From the NCBI GenBank assembly GCA_028284885.1, contig JANQQW010000175.1, positions 1 through 41,834 on the forward strand: 41,834 bases of DNA. The letters are read 5' to 3'. A program made the position numbers and the translations under genes. Within the stretch, counting starts at the first letter, position 1; each line of letters begins with the position of its first letter. This document shows positions 34,466-41,834 of the stretch, piece by piece. The stretch is from Planctomycetaceae bacterium. GTDB lineage: Bacteria > Planctomycetota > Planctomycetia > Planctomycetales > Planctomycetaceae. Below the pieces are notes generated by a model. That model was given only the letters and a program-made list of their open reading frames with translations, did not search any database and was not told the origin of the DNA.

Positions 34466-37219
34466 GTGCACGCATCGCCCCCCAACAACCCGGGCCTCCC
34501 GGGGCAACGGCACGAACGCTCCGCAGCAAAACCGACGACGAATCGGGAGGCGGACGACCGTCCCGTCCCGGTCTCGGCACGCCGCACGCGGACCCACTGG
34601 GACGCGGTGCTGCGCAAGCTGGGCGCTCTGGTGGTCCTGGTGGGCGTGTTCGCGTCGGTCGAAGGCCTCGCCGCCGAACCGTCCGCCGGCCCCCAGCGGA
34701 TGCAGCAGCTGTTCGCCGAACTCCACTCCGAGGACGCGAACGTCGCGAAGGCTGCGGAGAAGGCGCTGCGGGACGTCGGCGTCGACGAGGTGCAACTCGC
34801 CCTCGGAAAGGCCCTGGCCGACCCCAGCGAGCAGGCTCGCGTCCAACTCGCCGGCACTTTGGCACGCGTTCGCCCCGACTTGCGGGACACGGTCGTCGTC
34901 CAGCTGGCGAGCGACGAGTCCCCGACGGTTCGCGTCGCCCTGCTGGAGAACGTCCGCGGTGTCGGGATCGGCCCGAAGTCGCTGACCGCGATCCGCCAGC
35001 TCGCCGACGGAGACGAGGACGCTCGCGTTCGAGGCTACGCCCGTCTGCTCGTCGCCGACTGGGACGCTAGCATGCCGGAGCCGGTCGCGGCCCTCCCGAC
35101 CGTCCCGACGGCCCCGGCCACGCGGCCTCCCCGGTCTCGCCCGGTTCCTCCGATCGACTTCGCTCCGCCGAGCGGGCCGTCCGTCGTGCAGACCGCGGCT
35201 CCGTTTCCGGGCATCGCCCCGATCGAGATGCCGACCGTCGACGCGATCCGACCCGCCGAGCCGGCGTTCGCCGGCTACCCGGCCGAGGCGATCCCCCCGT
35301 TCGAGGACCCGGCCGCTGCGACGCACGACCGCCCGGCGAGCGGACTGCGGTCGTACTGGATCGACGAGGAGTCCGAGGACCTGATCACGCAGGCCGGTTA
35401 CGACGACGAGACCGCCGAGGACCGTCCGGGCGTTCTGGGGCGTCCGCTGGGCGACGAGCCGACCGAGCAGCCGTTCGTCGATCCGCTGCCGCCCGACTAC
35501 ACGAACGAGTTCATCGTCACCGAGCAGAACGCGCCGTGGGGCTTCACGGGGCCGTCCGGGGTTCTGCCGACCGAGTTCCAGACGAGCCCGCACTTCGTCC
35601 CGGTCGAGGACCGCTGGCGACTGGGGCTGGAGCCGTGGGACCGGTACGGCAAGGAGCACGCCGGCATCGACGACTACCCCGGCCAGGAAGGCCACTGGTG
35701 GGACCCGTTCAACCAGAACGTGCTGAAGGGAGACTACCCGATCGTCGGGCAGCACACGTTCCTGAACGTCACGGCCCAGAGCTTCACCACGCTGGAGTGG
35801 CGTGAGGTCCCGACCGGCACCACGCCGTTCGAGAGCACGAAGAACGCCAACCAGGAGGAGTTCTTCGGCGACCCGGCCCAGACGTTCGTCAACCAGAACC
35901 TGATGCTGCAGATGACGCTGTTCCACGGGAACGCGGCGTTCAAGCCGATCGACTGGCAGGTGCGGCTGACGCCGATCGTGAACTTCAACTACCTGGACGT
36001 GAACGAGTTGGCGGTCGTCAACCCGGACGTGACCAAGGGGACGCGACGTTCGCGGGACCACGTCACCCTGCAGGAGTACTTCCTCGAGGCGAAGATCGCC
36101 GACCTCGGGCCGGACTACGACTTCGTCTCCGCCCGGGCCGGCAACCAGTTCTTCAACAGCGACTTCCGCGGCCACATCTTCTTCGACACCAACCGCGGCA
36201 TCCGCCTGTTCGGCAGCCGCTTCGGCAACCGCGACCAGTTCAACCTCGCCTTTTTCGACATGGTCGAGAAGGAGACGAACAGCGAGTTGAACACGTTCGA
36301 CGACCGTCACCAGAACGTGTTCATCGCCAACTACTACCGGCAGGACTTCATCTTCCCCGGGTACACCGCCCAGGCGAGCCTGCACTACAACCGGGACACG
36401 GGCAGCACCCTGTTCGACCGCAACGACTTCCTCGTCCGGCCGGACCCGGCGGGCATCTTCAAGGAGCACGAGGTGGACGCCGTCTACCTCGGCTTCGCGG
36501 GCGAGGGGCACATCGAGCGGTTCAACTACTCGAACGTCCTCTACTGGGTGGTCGGCAAGGACTCGAACAACCCGATCGCCGGCCGCTCGCAGGACATCGA
36601 CGCCTACATGGGCGCGATCGAGCTCTCCTACGACCGGGACTGGATCCGGTTCCGCGCCTCGTTCTTCTACGCCAGCGGCGACGACGACCTGTTCGACAAC
36701 AAGGCCGAGGGTTTCGACACGATCATCGACGACGTGAACTTCGCGGGCGGCAACTTCAGCTACTGGCAGCGGAACGCCATTCGGCTGTTCGGCGTGAACG
36801 TCACCCAGCGGAAGAGCCTCGTGGCGAACCTCCGCTCCAGCAAGATCCAGGGCCAGAGCAACTTCGTGAACCCCGGTCTCGTGCTCGTCAACGGCGGCAT
36901 GGACTTCGAGATCACGCCGAAGACACGCGTCATCACCAACGTCAACTACCTCTGGTTCGACTCCACCACGCCGCTCGAGGTCTTCAGTTTCCAGGACCGG
37001 ATCGACCCGGAGATCGGCGTGGACATGAGTTTGGGAATCGAGTACAGACCCCTCCTCAGCGACAACGTGATCATGCTCTTCGGCATCTCCAGTCTCGTGC
37101 CGGGGAGCGGGTTCACGGACCTCTTCGGCAAGACCGTCCCCTTCGAGATCGAGAACACCGGCAACGTCAAGGCCGACCCCCTCTACGCCGCGTTCTTCGA
37201 ACTCGTGATGACCTACTGA
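34466..37219 (+). CDS. HEAT-repeat plus outer-membrane beta-barrel protein, putative partner of the multiheme cytochrome
   Basis: 917 residues from a GTG at 34466. A GTG at 34607 would start almost at the hydrophobic segment (VLRKLGALVVLVGVFASVEG) and is a credible alternative. After the signal: four or so HEAT-like helical repeats (about 78-200; NVAKAAEKALRDVG, EQARVQLAGTLARV, SPTVRVALLENV), a Pro-rich linker (205-300), then a beta-barrel domain (about 375-917). The barrel starts with GHWWDPFNQNVLKGDYP and GQHTFLNVTAQS, continues with alternating amphipathic strands and charged turns (SDFRGHIFFDTNRGIRLFG, ANYYRQDFIFPGY), and ends in FFELVMTY with the terminal aromatic typical of outer-membrane proteins. 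No named family is assigned. It lies 106 bp upstream of a cytochrome with ten potential heme sites on the same strand, as in porin-cytochrome electron conduits. That role is inference. Confidence 0.85.
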   Translation: MHASPPNNPGLPGQRHERSAAKPTTNREADDRPVPVSARRTRTHWDAVLRKLGALVVLVGVFASVEGLAAEPSAGPQRMQQLFAELHSEDANVAKAAEKALRDVGVDEVQLALGKALADPSEQARVQLAGTLARVRPDLRDTVVVQLASDESPTVRVALLENVRGVGIGPKSLTAIRQLADGDEDARVRGYARLLVADWDASMPEPVAALPTVPTAPATRPPRSRPVPPIDFAPPSGPSVVQTAAPFPGIAPIEMPTVDAIRPAEPAFAGYPAEAIPPFEDPAAATHDRPASGLRSYWIDEESEDLITQAGYDDETAEDRPGVLGRPLGDEPTEQPFVDPLPPDYTNEFIVTEQNAPWGFTGPSGVLPTEFQTSPHFVPVEDRWRLGLEPWDRYGKEHAGIDDYPGQEGHWWDPFNQNVLKGDYPIVGQHTFLNVTAQSFTTLEWREVPTGTTPFESTKNANQEEFFGDPAQTFVNQNLMLQMTLFHGNAAFKPIDWQVRLTPIVNFNYLDVNELAVVNPDVTKGTRRSRDHVTLQEYFLEAKIADLGPDYDFVSARAGNQFFNSDFRGHIFFDTNRGIRLFGSRFGNRDQFNLAFFDMVEKETNSELNTFDDRHQNVFIANYYRQDFIFPGYTAQASLHYNRDTGSTLFDRNDFLVRPDPAGIFKEHEVDAVYLGFAGEGHIERFNYSNVLYWVVGKDSNNPIAGRSQDIDAYMGAIELSYDRDWIRFRASFFYASGDDDLFDNKAEGFDTIIDDVNFAGGNFSYWQRNAIRLFGVNVTQRKSLVANLRSSKIQGQSNFVNPGLVLVNGGMDFEITPKTRVITNVNYLWFDSTTPLEVFSFQDRIDPEIGVDMSLGIEYRPLLSDNVIMLFGISSLVPGSGFTDLFGKTVPFEIENTGNVKADPLYAAFFELVMTY

Positions 37220-37238
37220 GCGTTCAGCGGTCGGCTGT

Positions 37239-37286
37239 CGGCACTCAGCCAGTTGGAAGACGTTCCAACCGTGTGGCTGAATGCCG
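37239..37286. repeat. strong hairpin between the barrel gene and the cytochrome gene
   Basis: Outer stem CGGCACTCAGCCA (37239-37251) pairs with TGGCTGAATGCCG (37274-37286) with one mismatch; inner stem GTTGGAA (37252-37258) pairs with TTCCAAC (37263-37269). There is no T-run. It may be a REP-like repeat, an attenuator or an mRNA-stabilising structure that sets the ratio of the two gene products. Confidence 0.7.
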
Positions 37287-37325
37287 AGAGTTCACCGCAC
37301 TCCTCGCACGGATGCGAGTCCCGCC

Positions 37326-40300
37326 ATGTCCCGAAAGAACTCCGCCCGTCTCGGCATCGCGGCCCTGGTCGTTGCCTGGATCACGGTCTCGGTCCTGTTC
37401 GCCCCGCCGGAGACGGCCGACGAGAGCCTGACCGCGGGCGAGGATCCCCGCGTTCCGGGGCTCGTCGGTCCGGACGGCGCGACTCCCGTGCCTCGCGTTC
37501 CCCGGGTCTCGTCCCGGCCTGCCCCCGCGCCCAAGCCGCTTCCGGCCGGCCGAGTCGGCGTTCCGGCGTCGCCCGCACCGGCTCCGTCCGCCCCCGGCGG
37601 GCACCACGGGTTGCCGCCCGCGGGGAAGAACGTCGAGTTCGAGGAGCCCTACCCGCTCCCGCCCGGCATGCAGAACGTGGACCTCTCCAAGCAGTCCGCC
37701 GAGGAGGCCGCCGCGAAGAGCCACGGCTGCATCAAGTGCCACAAGACCGTCCACGACCCACACTACAAGAAGTCGATCAACATCGGCTGCACCGACTGCC
37801 ACGGCGGCAACGCGAACACGCTCGACAAGGACCTCGCCCACGTCCAGCCGCGACTGGCCGGCGCCTGGCCCCCCTCGCAGAACCCGGTCCGCTCCTACAC
37901 CCTGCTGAACCACGAGGACCCCGAGTTCATCCGCTTCGTGAACCCGGGTGACCTCCGCATCGCCCACATCTCCTGCGGCAACGCCGGCTGCCACCCGGAG
38001 GAGACCCTGCAGGTTCGCAAGAGCATGATGACCCACGGCTGCATGCTGTGGGGGGCCGCCCTCTACAACAACGGAGCCGTGCCGCACAAGTGGTCCCGCT
38101 ACGGCGAGAGCTACAGCATGAACGGCAAGCCGCAACGGCTCGTCACCGTGCCCCCGCCCACGCCCGAGGAGACCGACAGGAAGGGCGTCCTCCCGTACCT
38201 CGACCCGCTCCCGCGGTTCCAGATCACCCACCCGGGCAACGTGCTTCGCATCTTCGAGCGCGGCGGGCGGTTCAACCCGCCGGAGGTCGGCATCCCCGAG
38301 CGACTCGAGGAACCCGGCCGGCCCCGACAACGACTCAGCAACCGCGGCCTCGGCACGCAGAACCGGACCGACCCCGTCTACATCGGCCTCCAGAAGACCC
38401 GACTGCTGGACCCCACGCTCAACTTCATGGGGACCAACGACCACGCGGGCGACTACCGGAGCAGCGGCTGCACCGCCTGCCACGTCATCTACGCCAACGA
38501 CCGCTCGCCCATCAACTCCGGCCCGTACTCCGTCTACGGGAACCGGGGCCAGGCCGCTCCCGTTCCGGACCGCGACTACACCGGCCCGGAGAAACGCGTC
38601 TACGAGATCGTCGAACACGTCGATCCGACGATCCCCAAGGGGGAGTCCGGGCATCCCATCCAGCACCGCTTCGTCACGGGCGTCCCCACGAGCCAGTGCA
38701 TCGTCTGCCACATCCACCCCGGCACGACGGTCATGAACAGCTACACCGGCTACCTGTGGTGGGACCAGGAGACCGACGGCGAACTCCTCTACCCGCCGTA
38801 CCAGAAGGACCCCACCGCCGAGGAGTTCACCCAGAGCGAGATGTCCAACCCGAACGACATCGCCGCCAAGGGACTCTGGACGGATCCCGAGTTCCTCTCC
38901 AACGTCACCGACCTCAACGACCGGCTGAAGCACTCGCAGTTCGCCGACTACCACGGCCACGGCTGGATCTTCCGCGCCGTCTACAACAAGGACCGCGAGG
39001 GACGACTGCTCGACAACCGCGGCCAGGTCGTCCCCAAGAAGTCGAACAAGCTGCTGCGTGAGTCGGTCGCATTCCCCGAGCAGCAGCGGAAACTGTTCGC
39101 CGAACGGAGCTGGACCGACGAGGACCTCGTCCGCGTGCTGCTGCAGGAGGAGTCGCTTCGCGAGAAGTACGAGGGCGTGCCCGTCCACCTGCTCGACATC
39201 CACCTCGCCAAGGGGATGCACTGCGTCGACTGCCACTTCGTGCAGGACATGCACGGCAACACCAAGCTGTACGGCGAGGTCCGCGCGGCGATCGAGATCA
39301 CCTGCCGCGACTGCCACGGCGACACCGACCAGTACGCCCACCACGACGCCGGTCCGCCGGACGTCAGCCGGCCGGTCATGCGGACGTCGGGTCCCGCCGC
39401 GAAGGAGGACCCGCTCGACCGGCCCGACCGCGAGGGCCGCGACCTGCTCGCCATGCGGACGCCGTTCGGCAAGCGACGCTTCGAACTGCGTGGCGACAAG
39501 CTCGTGCAGAACTCGATGGTCGAGCCGGGCCTCAGCTGGGAGGTCCCGCAGACCCGGGACACGATCGACCCCAGCCACCCCCGGTTCAACGCCCGGGCCG
39601 CGCTCGCGAAGACGGTCCGCTTCGAGGGGAACGACTTCGCCTGGGGCGACGTCCCGCCGAACAAGGAGCAGTGCGCCCACGACAGCAGCCGCATGAGCTG
39701 CATCGCCTGCCACTCCTCCTGGAACCCGAGCTGCTTCGGCTGCCACCTGCCGCAGAAGGCCGACAAGAAGATGCCCGACCTCCACAACGAGGGGGACATC
39801 ACCAAGAACTACGTCTCGTACAACTTCCAGACGCTCCGCGACGACGTCTTCATGCTGGGACACGACGGCAACGTCACCGGCAACCGCATCGGCCCGACAC
39901 GCTCCTCCTGTGCGATCCACGTCGGCTCGTACAACGCCAACCGCGAGTCGATCTACGTCCAGCAGCAGACCGTCTCCGCCGAGGGACCGTCCGGCATCGC
40001 GTTCAGCTCCAACGTGCCACACACCGTCGGCGACAAGGAGTCGACCAAGAACTGCTCTGCCTGCCACGTCTCCGCGGCGAACGACAACAACGCGATCATG
40101 GCGCAGCTGATGATGCACGGCACCGGCCAGATGAACTTCATCGGCCGTTGGGCGTGGGTCGCCAGCAAGGACCACGGCCTCTGGGGCGTCGAGGTGACCG
40201 AGCGGTCCGAACCGCAGTCGGTCATCGGCAGCACCATGCACGAACTCGCGTACCCGAAGGACTTCGGCGAGCACGTCGAGCACGGTCGCAAGCTGGAGTG

Positions 40301-41834
40301 GGCCCACGAGCACCCCGGCGTCGACATCGGCCGCGAGCTGGTCGACCTGATCAACCCGTTCTCCGAGGAACACGAGGTCCTCGACGTCCAGCTCCGCGGC
40401 GAGTTCCTGTACGCCGCCTGCGGCAAGGCGGGCGTCCGGCTGTACGACGTCGCCTTCATCGACAACAAGGCCTTCTCCGAGCGGATCACCAGCGCCCCGG
40501 TCTCGCCGGTCGGCCAGCGGTTCTACGTGAAGACCAAGTACGCGACCTCGGTCACCGCACCGACCACGATCGTCCCGGACCCGACACGGAAGCAACGACC
40601 GGAGAACCACGAGCCGGCCATCCCGCTGATGTACGCCTTCCTGTACGTCACCGACAAGTACGAGGGGCTCGTGATGGTCAACCTCGCGACCGCCCTGGAC
40701 GGCAACCCGACGAACCGCTTCCTCAAGAAGGACATCGCCTACAACCCGGGCGGCCTGCTGAACGGGGCCCGCGGCTGCACCATCGTCGGCCACTACGCCT
40801 ACGTCCTGTGCGACGCCGGACTCGTCGTCGTCAACCTCGAGGACACCGACAACCTGGTCGTCACCGAGGTGGTCGGGAAGGACTTCCTGCACCACCCGCA
40901 CGCCGTGCAGGCCCAGTTCCGGTACGCCTTCGTCGCGGACGAGGACGGGCTGAAAGTGCTCGACACGACCGACATCGCCCATCCGAAGCCGGTCGGCAAG
41001 CTGAAGCTCCCGGGCGAGGTGCACAACGTCTACGTCGCCCGCACGTACGCCTACGTCTCCTGCGGCCACGCCGGCATGGCGATCGTGAACATCGAGAACC
41101 CCGAGAAGCCGTACGTCGACCAGATCTACGACGCCGACGGCCGCATGTGCGACGTCCACGACGTCCAACTCGGCATCACCTACAACAGCCTGTTCGCCTA
41201 CGTCGCGGACGGCAAGAACGGCATGCGAGTCGTCCAGCTGACCTCCCCGGAGACACCCGGGAACAACGGGTTCGCCCCGCGGCCACAGCCGCACCTGATC
41301 GCCACGTTCGAGATTCCGCACGGCGGCCACGCCTACGCGATCTCCCGCGGCGTCGACCGGGACCGGGCCGTCGACGAGTCCGGCAACCACATCGCCGTCT
41401 TCGGCCGTGTGGGAGCCCGGCCACTCGCACTCGAGGAACAGAAGCGGCTCTACACCCGCGAGGGCCTCGGGGTCTGGCGGGTGATCGACGGACAACGGGA
41501 CTACGAGAAGTTCCGCATCAAGCCGGAGCACATCAGCGCGTGGCGGGCCGGGCGAACGACGCCGCAGGACGTCCACAACGCCGTCCTCCGGGCCCGCGAG
41601 TTCGACCTCGCCCGGCAGTTCGAGGACTACTACGGCCGGGCGTACCCGTTCCGCGACCGTGGTGACGGCGGACGGCGCCTGCCGAACCCGCGTGGAGCAG
41701 GCGTCCCGATTCGCCCGAGCGGGCCCGAGGTTCGACAGGCGCCGTCCGCCGTCACCACGGTCGCGGAACGGGTACGCCCGGCCGTAGTAGTCCTCGAACT
41801 GCCGGGCGAGGTCGGACTCCCGGGCCCCGTGGAC
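37326..41834 (+). CDS. multiheme c-type cytochrome fused to LVIVD-repeat domain, open at the right edge
   Basis: ATG at 37326; 1503 codons are visible without a stop. An N-terminal hydrophobic signal or anchor (LGIAALVVAWITVSVLF) is followed by a Pro-rich linker. Nine canonical heme sites occur at C135 (CIKCH), C155 (CTDCH), C382 (CTACH), C458 (CIVCH), C633 (CVDCH), C660 (CRDCH), C792 (CIACH), C803 (CFGCH) and C910 (CSACH). A tenth possible site is CGNAGCH at C217, which has four spacer residues. Residues about 1000-1370 hold LVIVD-type propeller repeats (AYVLCDAGLVVVNLED, AFVADEDGLKVLDTTD, AYVSCGHAGMAIVNIENP). The protein is probably exported and may sit on or beyond the outer membrane with the upstream barrel protein. 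The last 250 bases lie in a large inverted repeat, so the C-terminal residues after about 1452 are doubtful. Confidence 0.9.
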   Translation, partial: MSRKNSARLGIAALVVAWITVSVLFAPPETADESLTAGEDPRVPGLVGPDGATPVPRVPRVSSRPAPAPKPLPAGRVGVPASPAPAPSAPGGHHGLPPAGKNVEFEEPYPLPPGMQNVDLSKQSAEEAAAKSHGCIKCHKTVHDPHYKKSINIGCTDCHGGNANTLDKDLAHVQPRLAGAWPPSQNPVRSYTLLNHEDPEFIRFVNPGDLRIAHISCGNAGCHPEETLQVRKSMMTHGCMLWGAALYNNGAVPHKWSRYGESYSMNGKPQRLVTVPPPTPEETDRKGVLPYLDPLPRFQITHPGNVLRIFERGGRFNPPEVGIPERLEEPGRPRQRLSNRGLGTQNRTDPVYIGLQKTRLLDPTLNFMGTNDHAGDYRSSGCTACHVIYANDRSPINSGPYSVYGNRGQAAPVPDRDYTGPEKRVYEIVEHVDPTIPKGESGHPIQHRFVTGVPTSQCIVCHIHPGTTVMNSYTGYLWWDQETDGELLYPPYQKDPTAEEFTQSEMSNPNDIAAKGLWTDPEFLSNVTDLNDRLKHSQFADYHGHGWIFRAVYNKDREGRLLDNRGQVVPKKSNKLLRESVAFPEQQRKLFAERSWTDEDLVRVLLQEESLREKYEGVPVHLLDIHLAKGMHCVDCHFVQDMHGNTKLYGEVRAAIEITCRDCHGDTDQYAHHDAGPPDVSRPVMRTSGPAAKEDPLDRPDREGRDLLAMRTPFGKRRFELRGDKLVQNSMVEPGLSWEVPQTRDTIDPSHPRFNARAALAKTVRFEGNDFAWGDVPPNKEQCAHDSSRMSCIACHSSWNPSCFGCHLPQKADKKMPDLHNEGDITKNYVSYNFQTLRDDVFMLGHDGNVTGNRIGPTRSSCAIHVGSYNANRESIYVQQQTVSAEGPSGIAFSSNVPHTVGDKESTKNCSACHVSAANDNNAIMAQLMMHGTGQMNFIGRWAWVASKDHGLWGVEVTERSEPQSVIGSTMHELAYPKDFGEHVEHGRKLEWAHEHPGVDIGRELVDLINPFSEEHEVLDVQLRGEFLYAACGKAGVRLYDVAFIDNKAFSERITSAPVSPVGQRFYVKTKYATSVTAPTTIVPDPTRKQRPENHEPAIPLMYAFLYVTDKYEGLVMVNLATALDGNPTNRFLKKDIAYNPGGLLNGARGCTIVGHYAYVLCDAGLVVVNLEDTDNLVVTEVVGKDFLHHPHAVQAQFRYAFVADEDGLKVLDTTDIAHPKPVGKLKLPGEVHNVYVARTYAYVSCGHAGMAIVNIENPEKPYVDQIYDADGRMCDVHDVQLGITYNSLFAYVADGKNGMRVVQLTSPETPGNNGFAPRPQPHLIATFEIPHGGHAYAISRGVDRDRAVDESGNHIAVFGRVGARPLALEEQKRLYTREGLGVWRVIDGQRDYEKFRIKPEHISAWRAGRTTPQDVHNAVLRAREFDLARQFEDYYGRAYPFRDRGDGGRRLPNPRGAGVPIRPSGPEVRQAPSAVTTVAERVRPAVVVLELPGEVGLPGPVD
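41583..41834. repeat. near-perfect 99-bp inverted repeat at the window end
   Basis: Arm 41583-41681 is the reverse complement of 41736-41834, with only four mismatches (at 41815, 41820, 41828 and 41830, all in the outer end) and a 54-base spacer that shows some extra pairing next to the arms. The left arm encodes ARQFEDYYGRAYPFRDRG in the cytochrome frame; the right arm encodes the same peptide on the minus strand. Such a fold-back is more typical of an assembly or amplification chimera at a contig end than of two convergent genes, but a real inverted duplication cannot be excluded. Confidence 0.85.

Noticed and set aside
37245..41576. Open frame of about 1440 codons on the minus strand opposite the multiheme cytochrome
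   Set aside because: It is Val/Asp/Leu/Arg-rich with no recognisable domain. The plus-strand frame has repeated CxxCH motifs, LVIVD repeats and a signal segment. High GC makes stop codons rare in the antisense frame.

Overview
This is a strongly GC-rich bacterial window that looks like part of a Planctomycetes chromosome or a metagenomic planctomycete contig. Support comes from an N-terminal planctomycete LEPR-type sorting motif (LEPRLCL) on a large secreted protein, a PVC-type propeller/HEAT/cytochrome c dehydrogenase, a DUF1111 di-heme oxidoreductase, many GTG starts, and frequent short GC-rich palindromic repeats between genes. No rRNA, tRNA, CRISPR array, transposase or phage gene was recognised.

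Layout. Positions 1-5187 (minus strand) carry a type VII secretion-like (ESX/Yuk-like) operon: a WXG100-like 90-aa protein, a 195-aa coiled-coil protein, a 76-aa helical-hairpin protein and a large membrane-anchored FtsK/SpoIIIE ATPase that runs off the left edge. Upstream on the same strand is a citrate-synthase-fold protein in which the catalytic residues appear to be lost (5353-6519). Positions 6814-12335 (plus strand) are metabolic: a phosphohexomutase, myo-inositol-1-phosphate synthase, LeuB and a Gfo/Idh/MocA oxidoreductase. Positions 12336-15827 hold REP-like repeats, a 168-aa protein of unknown function, a SNF2-family helicase and a small membrane zinc-ribbon protein. Positions 15892-24772 (minus strand) hold a DUF429-like protein overlapping a secreted PQQ-type propeller, a small membrane protein, a GT87/DUF2029-like membrane protein, a DUF817 membrane protein, a DUF2490-like secreted protein, an FRG-domain protein with atypical codon use, and a dihydrolipoyl dehydrogenase with a built-in lipoyl domain.

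From 24988 to the right edge the genes are mostly secreted, and several are redox proteins: the PVC-type cytochrome dehydrogenase, a small lipoprotein, a DUF1111 di-heme protein, a small secreted protein, a metalloprotease fused to two HbpS/GlcG-like (heme-binding family) domains, a HEAT-repeat/outer-membrane beta-barrel protein, and a very large cytochrome with ten potential heme sites and LVIVD repeats that is still open at the right edge. The barrel-plus-multiheme pair is the best candidate for an undescribed system: a planctomycete porin-cytochrome module that may move electrons across the outer membrane. The ESX-like operon is the second candidate. The last 250 bases form a near-perfect inverted repeat that may be an assembly fold-back, so the 3' end of the cytochrome gene should be treated with caution.
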